DNA of 17,945 nucleotides from 66-474 sp036759545. Lineage in GTDB: Bacteria; Pseudomonadota; Gammaproteobacteria; Xanthomonadales; Rhodanobacteraceae. Location: contig DAIOUL010000052.1 in NCBI GenBank assembly GCA_036759545.1, positions 1 to 17,945 on the forward strand, written 5' to 3'. How positions within the stretch are numbered: position 1 is the first letter of the stretch; every line of letters starts with the position of its first letter. Under the pieces are notes generated by a model that searched no databases, had not been told where the DNA came from, and saw only the letters and a list, made by a program, of their open reading frames with translations. Positions 1 through 6,212 of this stretch are shown piece by piece. The position numbers and the translations under genes are program-made.

Positions 1-685
1 TGCCGCAGTGGTAGTCGGCGTAGATCTTGATCCAGTCCGCGCCGTGGCCGGCCTGATCGCGCACCGCGGCGATCATCTCCGGCACGCCGGCGACCGGAAT
101 GCCGCCCTGCGGGATCGTCATGTCGGTTCGGAAACCCATCGGGCCCGGGCCGTAGCAATCCTTTGCCACCGTCGCGCGCGTGGCGACGAACAGGTGCGGG
201 CCCGGGATCAATCCTTCGTTGATCGCCTTCTGCACCTGCACGTCGGCGTAACCCGCGCCTTCGGTGCCGAGGTCGCGCAGCGCGGTGAAGCCCGCCATCA
301 GCGTGTCGCGCACGTGGTTGACCGCTTCGATCGTGCGATACGGCAGTGGCTCCTTCAGCACTTGGTCGTTCCACAGCGTCTCGTTGTACGGATGCAGGAA
401 GATGTGCGAATGCGCATCGATCATACCCGGCATCAATGTCGTTCCGGGCAGATCGATTTCCTTCACCTCCGCCGGTGCGTGGATGTCCGAAGCCGGGCCG
501 ATCGCGACTATCTTGTCGCCCTGCACCAGCACTGCCCAGCCAGAGTGCGTCTGCTCGCTGCGCGCGTCGAACACGCGGTCGGCTTTCAGCAGATAGGTCG
601 TGGTGGGTGCGGCGGGCTTGTCCTGCGCGCTGGCGGACAGCGCAAGCAACGAGGCACACAGGACGAGCAGAAGTTTGCGCGACAT
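1..685 (-). CDS. Exported metal-dependent amidohydrolase (N-terminal part, cut by window edge)
   Basis: About 228 N-terminal residues are present and the C-terminus lies beyond base 1. Translation from the ATG at 685-683 gives a signal peptide (MSRKLLLVLCASLLALSASAQ, cleavage likely after SASA), so the enzyme should act in the periplasm or outside the cell. A short beta-sandwich segment follows, then the amidohydrolase metal motif DAHSH (HxH, two metal ligands) preceded by TLMPGMI. Further on, GFTALRDLG and DWIKIYADYH fit the imidazolonepropionase-like amidohydrolase/Xaa-Pro dipeptidase group; the Lys in WIKIYA is in the place of the carboxylated metal-bridging lysine of that group (family knowledge). 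The substrate cannot be read from sequence. An in-frame ATG lies 12 bases upstream, but GGGG about 6 bases before the chosen ATG favours the downstream start. It is divergent from the cytochrome c gene. Family call is sure; substrate unknown. Confidence 0.9.
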   Translation of the reverse strand, partial: MSRKLLLVLCASLLALSASAQDKPAAPTTTYLLKADRVFDARSEQTHSGWAVLVQGDKIVAIGPASDIHAPAEVKEIDLPGTTLMPGMIDAHSHIFLHPYNETLWNDQVLKEPLPYRTIEAVNHVRDTLMAGFTALRDLGTEGAGYADVQVQKAINEGLIPGPHLFVATRATVAKDCYGPGPMGFRTDMTIPQGGIPVAGVPEMIAAVRDQAGHGADWIKIYADYHCG

Positions 686-737
686 GGCGATCCCCATCGA
701 TGGCACTCTCTCGAGGGTACACCCGGGCGCGCGGCAT

Positions 738-766
738 TTGCCTCGGCGAGTCTTTGGTCGGATACT
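738..766 (+). promoter_or_regulatory. Candidate sigma-70 promoter for the cytochrome c gene
   Basis: Within the 126-base divergent gap (686-811), TTGCCT (738-743) and GATACT (761-766) are 17 bases apart and each matches the -35/-10 consensus at 4 of 6 positions. Transcription would start about 40 bases before the ATG at 812. The ribosome-binding site of that gene is AGGGG at about 800-804. A 10-base palindrome CCATCGATGG (694-703) sits on the other side, just before the amidohydrolase start. The promoter is inferred from spacing only. Confidence 0.3.
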
Positions 767-811
767 TGCGCGAGCACTGCATCTACATTCATCGTTCCGA
801 GGGGATCAGCC

Positions 812-1309
812 ATGAAGAAGATGTTGCGTGTCGTCGCGGTGGCCGCGTTGCTCGGTTCCGCAGCTTTCGCCGCCTGTGCGGGATCGGCGAGCCAGAAATC
901 CATCAAGCACGGCGAGTTCCTGGTCGGCTATGGCGGTTGCCAGGATTGCCACACGCCCGGCTGGGCTGAACACGGCGGACAGGCGCCGAAGGAAATGCTG
1001 CTGACCGGCAGCGGCCTCAACTTCCAGGGACCGTGGGGAACGACCTATCCGCCGAACCTTCGCTTGTATTTCCAGAACCTCACGTTGAAACAGTGGATCC
1101 AGAACGCACGCACGATGAAGGCGCGTCCGGCGATGCCGTTCTGGACATTTCGCTATTTGAGCGACAGGGATCTGGCCGACATGTACGCCTACATCCGCTC
1201 GCTCGGCCCGGCCGGCAAACCCGCGCATGACTACGTACCGCCGGGGCAGGAGGCGCCGCCACCGTATCTGAAACTGGTACTGCCCTCGCCGCCACCACTG
1301 GCGCATTGA
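812..1309 (+). CDS. Secreted class I cytochrome c (monohaem)
   Basis: 165 residues. The ATG at 812 is preceded by AGGGG, and the N-terminus (MKKMLRVVAVAALLGSAAFA) is an export signal. A Cys at residue 22 after FAA leaves a weak possibility of a lipoprotein. A single haem c site CQDCH is at residues 43-47 (covalent Cys43 and Cys46, axial His47). The likely second axial ligand is Met108 in RPAMPFW. The GPWGTTYPPNL stretch (73-83) resembles cytochrome c domains that serve dehydrogenases, suggesting electron transfer to the respiratory chain, but no dehydrogenase partner is adjacent. The C-terminus is proline-rich. The next gene starts 11 bases downstream in the same direction, so the two are probably co-transcribed. 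An open frame extends upstream to base 8, but that part is antisense to the amidohydrolase and is not coding. Confidence 0.9.
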   Translation: MKKMLRVVAVAALLGSAAFAACAGSASQKSIKHGEFLVGYGGCQDCHTPGWAEHGGQAPKEMLLTGSGLNFQGPWGTTYPPNLRLYFQNLTLKQWIQNARTMKARPAMPFWTFRYLSDRDLADMYAYIRSLGPAGKPAHDYVPPGQEAPPPYLKLVLPSPPPLAH

Positions 1310-1320
1310 GGAGAGACGCA

Positions 1321-1836
1321 ATGAGCGGATCGTTGTTTCTTTCGCTGCGCGCGGCGCACATCCTGCTGGCGGCGTTGTGGCTGGGCGCCGCCTTCCTGCT
1401 TTCCATGTTCGTGATGCCTGCGGTGCGCGAGGTCGGACCAGCCGGCGGCCAGTTCATGGCCACGCTGCAGAAACGCAAGCTGCATGCGTTCATGGCCGGC
1501 ACCGCGCTGCTGACCGTGCTGAGCGGGATCTGGCTGTACTGGATCTTCACCGCGGGTTTGCAGAAGGAAGCGATGTTCAGCGCCGGCGGATTGGCTTTCG
1601 GCATCGGCGGGTTGTGCGGATTGCTGGCGATGATCCTCGGCGGCGCCGTGCTGGGACGCGGGTTTGCGCAGATGGTGAAGATGGGCGAACGTGCCGCCGT
1701 GTCGAGCGACACCGAACGTGCCGCGCAGATGCAGGAGATGGATGCGCTGCGGCAACGCCTCAGCCTCGCCAGCAAGTTCGTCCTGCTGCTGATGATCGCC
1801 GCGCTGCTGCTGATGGCGGTCGGACACTACTTGTAG
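1321..1836 (+). CDS. Four-helix membrane protein, CopD/DUF2269-like
   Basis: 171 residues from the ATG at 1321, with an excellent ribosome-binding site (GAGGAGAG, 1308-1315) that overlaps the end of the cytochrome gene. A TTG start at 1306 is less likely. Four hydrophobic helices are visible at about residues 8-31, 53-77, 87-112 and 150-168, with a charged, mostly cytoplasmic stretch (120-147) before the last. His13, Trp20 and His55 are in or beside helices, as in CopD-like and DUF2269 inner-membrane proteins, where such His residues may bind haem or copper (family knowledge, not shown here). Its position directly behind a cytochrome c suggests a membrane redox or assembly partner, which is inference. 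It ends 10 bases from the convergent DUF455 gene, and no terminator is seen between them. Confidence 0.75.
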   Translation: MSGSLFLSLRAAHILLAALWLGAAFLLSMFVMPAVREVGPAGGQFMATLQKRKLHAFMAGTALLTVLSGIWLYWIFTAGLQKEAMFSAGGLAFGIGGLCGLLAMILGGAVLGRGFAQMVKMGERAAVSSDTERAAQMQEMDALRQRLSLASKFVLLLMIAALLLMAVGHYL

Positions 1837-1846
1837 CGAACGCAGC

Positions 1847-2659
1847 TCAGGCCGCTGGCGTCAACAGATCGATTTCGTCCTCGCTGAAACCGGCTGCGCG
1901 GCGCGCGTCCAGGTTGAACGGGCCGCGCAGCGGGCCGATCAACCGATCGCACAGCAGCTTTCGAAAAGTTTCGCCGGGATCGAGTTGCTGGCGTTCGCAG
2001 CACCAGCGGAACCAGCGCGAGCCGGCGGCGACGTGGGTGACTTCCTCGCGCAGGATGATTTCCAGAATATCGGCTGTTGGATCGTCGCCCACGCTGCGCA
2101 GGCGCGCGATCATGCCGGGTGTGACGTCGAGGCCTCGCGCTTCCAGCACGCGCGGCACCAGCGCCATACGCGCGAGACAGGAATCGGAAGTCTTTACGGC
2201 CATTTCCCACAAGCCGTTATGCGCGTCGAAATCGCCGTAGGCATGGCCGAGTTCCGCCAGCCGTTTTGAAAGCATGTCGAAATGGCGCGCCTCGTCCGCG
2301 GCCACACTCGCCCAGTCGCGGTAGTAATCGGCTGGCATGCCCGCAAAACGCAGCACCGCATCCCACGCCAGGTTGATCGCGTTGAACTCGATGTGCGCGA
2401 CCGCGTGCACCAGCGCGGCACGGCCTTCGATGCTGCCGAGCCCGCGTTGCGGTACATCGCGCGGCGGCACGAGTTTCGGCTTGTCCGGCCGTCCGGGTGC
2501 TGTGATGGCGAACGGCAGCGCGTGTTCATCCGGTACTGCCAGTTTTCCTGAACGCAATGCGGCGAAAGCCTGCGCCGTCCATTCGCATTTGCGCTGCGGG
2601 TCGGTGCAGACGAGGCATTCTCTCGCCGCTTCGTGCAGGTCGTGGCTTTCGAATATCAC
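1847..2659 (-). CDS. DUF455 ferritin-like protein (COG2833 type)
   Basis: 270 residues from a GTG at 2659. No ATG or TTG lies between the DUF2235 stop and this GTG, and the N-terminus LHEAARECLVCTDPQRKC is typical of the family. The ferritin-like helical core carries candidate di-iron ligands: Glu91 (AHIEFNAI), Glu123 and His126 (DEARHF), Glu173 (LEARGLD) and Glu206 with His209 (EEVTH). Two ExxH motifs plus extra Glu fit a carboxylate-bridged di-metal site. The biochemical role of DUF455 proteins is not established to my knowledge. The gene begins 4 bases after the DUF2235 stop with no clear ribosome-binding site, so its translation is probably coupled to that gene. Nearby bfr/bfd make an iron- or oxidation-linked role attractive, but that is inference only. 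Confidence 0.85.
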   Translation of the reverse strand: MIFESHDLHEAARECLVCTDPQRKCEWTAQAFAALRSGKLAVPDEHALPFAITAPGRPDKPKLVPPRDVPQRGLGSIEGRAALVHAVAHIEFNAINLAWDAVLRFAGMPADYYRDWASVAADEARHFDMLSKRLAELGHAYGDFDAHNGLWEMAVKTSDSCLARMALVPRVLEARGLDVTPGMIARLRSVGDDPTADILEIILREEVTHVAAGSRWFRWCCERQQLDPGETFRKLLCDRLIGPLRGPFNLDARRAAGFSEDEIDLLTPAA

Positions 2660-2663
2660 GCGC

Positions 2664-3773
2664 TCACGCCATGTGCGCGATATCCGGCGGCGGAGCCACC
2701 ACGCCGCTCGCGATCGCGTCGCTCAAGCTCGGCGGTCTATAACCCGCGACTTCCCGCCAGCGCTGCCAGACGCTTTCATCGATCGTTTCATTCACGCCGC
2801 CACCGAGCTTGCGGTTGAACGGCTGCTTGAAAATCTTGTACAGGCCGTACATGAATTGTGCGTAGGAATTGTTGGGCGTGCCGAGTTCCGCGTCCGGCAG
2901 CGGCGTGAAAGGCGCGACGAAGGCGAGACCCGCATCCGCCGCCTTGCGCTGCACCCACGCCAGTGGCGGGTCAGGCAGCGGATCGGGCTTGTGGCCGGCG
3001 CCATCGCTCTCCTCGCCGCCGCCGACATCGGAATGACAGCCGATGAACCAGCGCTGCTCCACGTCGATCTGCGAGGGCTTTTTCGAAGTCGGCGATTCGC
3101 CCGGCGCCAGGTTCTGCGGCAACCGCGTCCATTTGGTCGGCGCGAAATCCGCGCGGTGCTCGTCCAGCGCCAGCGCCTGATAAGCGTAGCGCACGCTGGA
3201 ACTCAGTTCGGTGTCATGAAAGCTGTAACGGCTGCGCGCGAAGGGAAACCATGACGCCACTTCGGGTATGCCGAGGGCACCGACCGTGTCCCACACGCCG
3301 ATGAAGTGGATGGGGATCTCGCGGGAGTGCTGCGCGCGCCAGACGACGGCTTGGCTGTCGTCCGGCTTGATGTCGTTGCGATAGAAATCGTAGGCGTCGT
3401 CGACTGCGCCTTGCGTCACTTCGCCCTTCGCGTCCGGTTTCAACAGGCCGCACTTGTGGATCATCCCGGCCGCACTGCGCGCGCTGTAGGCGCCGCGGCT
3501 GAAGCCGAACAGGAACACTTCGTCACCGTCGTCCCATTGCTGGCAAAGCCAACGATAACCCTGTTCGATATTGGCCGAAAGGCCCAGCCCGAACGCACCG
3601 CCCAGCAAGTGCGTGATGCCGGGCTTGACGCCCACGCCTTCGATGTATTGGGTGACCTGCGCGACGCCCGCGCCATCCACGGGTGCGATCAGTTTCCACA
3701 GACGTTCGACATTGGTGTGCGTCTGCACCTTGTTCCAGGTGCCGTCGAACAGCACGATCAGGCGGCGCGGCAT
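2664..3773 (-). CDS. DUF2235 alpha/beta-hydrolase (Tle1-like phospholipase family)
   Basis: 369 residues from the ATG at 3773, which has GAGAG about 6 bases upstream; a TTG 12 bases earlier is less likely. The N-terminal RLIVLFDGTWN (4-14) is the DUF2235 signature. GFSRG (90-94) is the GxSxG nucleophile elbow with Ser92. VWDTVG (160-165) and GCHSDVGGG (245-253) supply the Asp and His regions seen in this family. Type VI secretion lipase effectors of the Tle1 class share this domain, but here there is no VgrG, PAAR, Hcp, adaptor or immunity gene. There is also no signal peptide or membrane helix, so a cytoplasmic lipase or esterase role is equally possible. It is followed 4 bases later by the DUF455 gene, giving a two-gene unit. 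Family call is secure; substrate and role are open. Confidence 0.88.
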   Translation of the reverse strand: MPRRLIVLFDGTWNKVQTHTNVERLWKLIAPVDGAGVAQVTQYIEGVGVKPGITHLLGGAFGLGLSANIEQGYRWLCQQWDDGDEVFLFGFSRGAYSARSAAGMIHKCGLLKPDAKGEVTQGAVDDAYDFYRNDIKPDDSQAVVWRAQHSREIPIHFIGVWDTVGALGIPEVASWFPFARSRYSFHDTELSSSVRYAYQALALDEHRADFAPTKWTRLPQNLAPGESPTSKKPSQIDVEQRWFIGCHSDVGGGEESDGAGHKPDPLPDPPLAWVQRKAADAGLAFVAPFTPLPDAELGTPNNSYAQFMYGLYKIFKQPFNRKLGGGVNETIDESVWQRWREVAGYRPPSLSDAIASGVVAPPPDIAHMA

Positions 3774-3786
3774 GATATCTCTCAAC

Positions 3787-3806
3787 GCATGATTTCGATG
3801 TCATGC
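3787..3806. promoter_or_regulatory. Inverted repeat just upstream of the DUF2235 gene
   Basis: GCATGA (3787-3792) and TCATGC (3801-3806) form a perfect 6-base inverted repeat with an 8-base spacer, ending 13 bases before the DUF2235 ATG. It could be an operator or a small RNA hairpin. The remainder of the 87-base gap to bfr (3774-3860) holds no gene. An imperfect GC stem around 3809-3832 is present, but with no T-run to make it a convincing bfr terminator. The half-sites are short, so chance is possible. Confidence 0.2.
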
Positions 3807-3860
3807 ATTGTCGCGCTCTGCCGGCTCAGCGAGCGAGACGCCAATCAAGAACCTGCCGCT

Positions 3861-4331
3861 TCAATCCCGCACTTGTGCCTGCAAATACGGCGTCAAGCCG
3901 AGCTGCCCGATCAGACCGAGCTGGGTTTCCAGCCAGTCGATATGTTCCTCTTCGGATTTCATGATCGACGCGAACAATTCGCGGCTGACGTAGTCGCCGA
4001 TCTGTTCGCAATGCGCGATTGCAGCTTTCAGGTCCGGCAGCGCTTCGCGCTCCAGTGCGAGATCGCATTCGATCGCCTCTTTCGGCCCTTCGCCAATTTT
4101 CAGCTTGTTGAGTTTCTGCAGGTTGGGCAGGCCTTCGAGGAAAAGGATCCGCTCGATCAGCCGGTCGGCGTGCTTCATCTCGTCGATGGATTCCGCGCGC
4201 TCGTGCTCGGCCAGTTCCTTGTAGCCCCAGTTGTCGTGCATGCGGTAATGCAGGAAGTACTGGTTGATCGCGGTCAGCTCGTTACAGAGCACGCGGTTGA
4301 GAAATTCGATGACCTTGGCGTCGCCCTGCAT
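3861..4331 (-). CDS. bfr: Bacterioferritin
   Basis: 156 residues, the normal length for this 24-subunit haem-containing iron store. All ferroxidase ligands of the family are present at the standard numbering: Glu18, Glu51, His54, Glu94, Glu127 and His130. Met52, which coordinates the inter-subunit haem, is also present. It should therefore oxidise and store iron and bind haem in the cytoplasm. The ATG at 4331 has GGGAG upstream with normal spacing. bfd lies 95 bases upstream in the same direction; its product binds Bfr and reduces the core to release iron, so the pair forms a functional module. The gap between them contains palindromes and a possible -10 element, suggesting bfr may also have its own promoter. 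Confidence 0.97.
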   Translation of the reverse strand: MQGDAKVIEFLNRVLCNELTAINQYFLHYRMHDNWGYKELAEHERAESIDEMKHADRLIERILFLEGLPNLQKLNKLKIGEGPKEAIECDLALEREALPDLKAAIAHCEQIGDYVSRELFASIMKSEEEHIDWLETQLGLIGQLGLTPYLQAQVRD

Positions 4332-4358
4332 GACGATCTCCCTGACGGACTGAGCGCG

Positions 4359-4378
4359 ATAGTGAAGTGCGCACTATA
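4359..4378 (-). promoter_or_regulatory. Palindromic element and possible -10 box upstream of bfr
   Basis: ATAGTG (4359-4364) and CACTAT (4372-4377) are inverted copies that enclose AGTGCGCACT (4366-4375), itself a perfect 10-base palindrome. On the minus strand 4378-4373 reads TATAGT, a 5-of-6 match to a -10 box about 40 bases before the bfr ATG. No good -35 is found at 17-19 bases. The element could be an operator for bfr. The palindromes are directly visible; the regulatory role is inferred. Confidence 0.3.
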
Positions 4379-4381
4379 GCG

Positions 4382-4400
4382 CCGTGCGCGGTGCGCACGG
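4382..4400 (-). terminator. Strong GC hairpin between bfd and bfr
   Basis: CCGTGCGC (4382-4389) and GCGCACGG (4393-4400) form a perfect 8-base stem with a 3-base loop, 27 bases after the bfd stop. It would make a stable RNA hairpin at the 3' end of a bfd transcript. No T-run follows it in the minus direction, so it may be a processing or stability element or an attenuator and not a classical Rho-independent terminator. It contains GTGCGCAC, the same core palindrome as the element at 4366-4375. Confidence 0.35.
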
Positions 4401-4426
4401 AAAGAGCGTTGCTCGATCGGAAGAGG

Positions 4427-4621
4427 TCAGGCCGCGAGCGGCATGGCGCCGGCTATTTCGGCGCGGGCCTGCTCCAGCAGCAGACGGGCTTCGACTTCAC
4501 AGCAGCCGCAACAATTCCCGCAGCCGGTACGTGCCTGCAACTGCTCGAACGACTCCACGCCTTCGCCCGCGGCGTTACGGATGTCGCGATCGGTGACGGC
4601 ATTGCAGATGCAGACGTACAT
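4427..4621 (-). CDS. bfd: Bacterioferritin-associated ferredoxin
   Basis: 64 residues from the ATG at 4621 (GGAAG about 8 bases upstream). A longer frame adds 20 residues, but MYVCICNAVTDRDIR is the canonical family N-terminus. The [2Fe-2S] ligands Cys4, Cys6, Cys38 and Cys41 align with E. coli Bfd numbering. Additional Cys34, Cys37 and Cys40 make the C-terminal motif TGCGNCCGCC unusually cysteine-rich, so the second CxxC pair is ambiguous (34/37 or 38/41). Bfd binds bacterioferritin and passes electrons to its ferric core to mobilise iron. Expression in the family is typically induced by iron shortage, in agreement with the Fur-like site in its promoter. Confidence 0.93.
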   Translation of the reverse strand: MYVCICNAVTDRDIRNAAGEGVESFEQLQARTGCGNCCGCCEVEARLLLEQARAEIAGAMPLAA

Positions 4622-4648
4622 GGAAGGGCTTCCGCGCTCGGCGAGCCG

Positions 4649-4678
4649 ATTTTCGATGCGAATGCGAATGATTGTCAA
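4649..4678 (-). promoter_or_regulatory. Candidate bfd promoter
   Basis: On the minus strand a perfect -35 hexamer TTGACA (4678-4673) is followed after 18 bases by GAAAAT (4654-4649), 4 of 6 matches to a -10 box. Transcription would start roughly 20 bases before the bfd ATG. The promoter sits wholly in the 75-base gap between the purF stop and bfd, so bfd and probably bfr can be transcribed independently of the long upstream gene run. Confidence 0.55.
4658..4676. promoter_or_regulatory. Candidate Fur box over the bfd promoter
   Basis: The plus-strand 19-mer reads GCGAATGCGAATGATTGTC. Compared by eye with the classical Fur consensus GATAATGATAATCATTATC it matches at 13 of 19 positions, with the expected three-hexamer layout. 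It occupies the spacer between the -35 and -10 boxes and overlaps the -35, an ideal place for repression. Fur-Fe(II) repression of bfd is known in other proteobacteria; here it is predicted from sequence. Confidence 0.5.
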
Positions 4679-4696
4679 CAAGATTCGCTGACAGGT

Positions 4697-6172
4697 TCAG
4701 GCGCTGCGCCGTTGGGCCTTGGCCTCGTCCGAGCGCACCAGCTCGATTTGCTCGAAATAACCTGGATCGACACCCGTAACGTACTGACCGGAAAAGCACG
4801 AGTCGTCGAAATGCTTCAGCTTTTCGTTGCCCTCTGCGACCGCTTCGCGCAGGTCCTCAAGGTCCTGGTAGATCAGCCAGTCCGCGCCGATGTACTGGCG
4901 GATTTCCTCGACGCTGCGGCCGTGCGCGACCAATTCGTTCGCGGCCGGCATGTCGATGCCGTACACGTTGGGGTAGCGAACCGGCGGCGCGGCGGAGGCG
5001 AAATACACCTTGTTGGCGCCCGCCTCGCGCGCCATCTGCACGATCTGTTTCGACGTGGTGCCGCGCACGATCGAATCATCCACCAGCAGCACGTTCTTGC
5101 CGCGGAACTCCAGCGGGATCGGATTCAACTTGCGCCGCACCGAACGCGCGCGTTCGCCCTGCCCCGGCATGATGAAGGTGCGGCCGATGTAGCGGTTCTT
5201 GACGAAGCCCTCGCGGAACGGCGCGCCGATCGCCGCCGCCAGCGTGGAGCCCGCGGTGCGCGAGGTGTCGGGAATCGGGATCACCGCGTCGATGTCGTGA
5301 TCGGGCCGTTCGCGCAGGATCTTCGCCGCGAGCTTCTCGCCCATGCGCAGCCGCGCCTTGTACACAGACACGTCCTCGATCATCGAATCCGGGCGCGCCA
5401 GATACACGTACTCGAAGATGCACGGCGCATGCACCGCGCCTTCGGCACAGCGGCGCGAAACCACGTTGCCGTCGAAATCGATGAACACCGCCTCGCCGGG
5501 CGCAATGTCACGCACACGTTTGAAGCCGAGGATGTCGAATGCGACGGACTCCGATGCCACCGCGACTTCTTTTCCGCTCGGCGTCGTGCGTTCGCCCAGC
5601 ACCAGCGGACGGATGCCGTGCGGATCACGGAATGCGAGCAAGCCATAATCGAGGATCAGCGCGATGCAGGCATAACCGCCCTTGGCGCGCGCGTGCACGC
5701 CCGCGACGGCCTTGAACAGGTGATCCGGCGTCAGTTGATGGCGCTCCTGGATCTGCAATTCGTGCGCGAGGATGTTCAGCAACACCTCCGAATCGGAATC
5801 GGTGTTGATGTGCCGGCGGTCGTCCTCGAACATCTCGCGCCGCAATTCCTCGGTGTTGATCAGGTTGCCGTTGTGTGCGAAGGCGATCCCGTAGGGCGAG
5901 TTGACGTAGAACGGTTGCGCTTCTTCGGAAGATTCCGCGCCTGCGGTCGGATAACGGCAGTGGCCGATGCCGGCGTGCCCGCGCAGGTCGCGCATGTCCT
6001 GCGCGCTGAACACGTCACGCACCAGGCCGGGCCCGCGGTGCAGGCGCAGGCGGTTGCCGTCGATCGTGGCGATGCCCGCGGCGTCCTGGCCGCGGTGCTG
6101 CAGGACGGTCAAGCCGTCATACAGCGCGGTCGCGACTTCGGTTCTGCCGACGATGCCGATGATTCCGCACAC
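4697..6172 (-). CDS. purF: Amidophosphoribosyltransferase
   Basis: 491 residues. It catalyses the committed step of purine synthesis, making phosphoribosylamine from PRPP and glutamine. The GTG start at 6172 is chosen because the enzyme must begin Met-Cys: after Met removal the exposed Cys (MCGIIGIVG) is the N-terminal nucleophile of the class II glutaminase domain (about 2-230). A longer frame starting at 6229 would bury this Cys and is wrong. The phosphoribosyltransferase domain follows, with the PRPP loop VLLVDDSIVRGTTS (361-374). HRGQD, GIGHCRYPT and AHNGNL glutaminase motifs are also visible. The stop is 18 bases from the bfd -35. cvpA is 40 bases upstream, the classical cvpA-purF order. 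No PurR-like operator was recognised. Confidence 0.97.
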   Translation of the reverse strand: MCGIIGIVGRTEVATALYDGLTVLQHRGQDAAGIATIDGNRLRLHRGPGLVRDVFSAQDMRDLRGHAGIGHCRYPTAGAESSEEAQPFYVNSPYGIAFAHNGNLINTEELRREMFEDDRRHINTDSDSEVLLNILAHELQIQERHQLTPDHLFKAVAGVHARAKGGYACIALILDYGLLAFRDPHGIRPLVLGERTTPSGKEVAVASESVAFDILGFKRVRDIAPGEAVFIDFDGNVVSRRCAEGAVHAPCIFEYVYLARPDSMIEDVSVYKARLRMGEKLAAKILRERPDHDIDAVIPIPDTSRTAGSTLAAAIGAPFREGFVKNRYIGRTFIMPGQGERARSVRRKLNPIPLEFRGKNVLLVDDSIVRGTTSKQIVQMAREAGANKVYFASAAPPVRYPNVYGIDMPAANELVAHGRSVEEIRQYIGADWLIYQDLEDLREAVAEGNEKLKHFDDSCFSGQYVTGVDPGYFEQIELVRSDEAKAQRRSA

Positions 6173-6212
6173 GGTGAGTTCTCGTTTGGAACTGCGGGAT
6201 GTCTGGTGCCGC

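Noticed and set aside
8..811. Upstream part of the open frame that ends in the cytochrome c gene
   Set aside because: It is antisense to the amidohydrolase; the cytochrome starts at 812 with its own ribosome-binding site and signal peptide.
1837..1846. Bidirectional terminator between the convergent CopD-like and DUF455 genes
   Set aside because: The gap is only 10 bases and no stem-loop with a T-run was found around it.
2664..3773. Type VI secretion effector module
   Set aside because: The domain is Tle1-like, but no VgrG, PAAR, Hcp, adaptor or lipoprotein immunity gene is adjacent, so the module cannot be supported.
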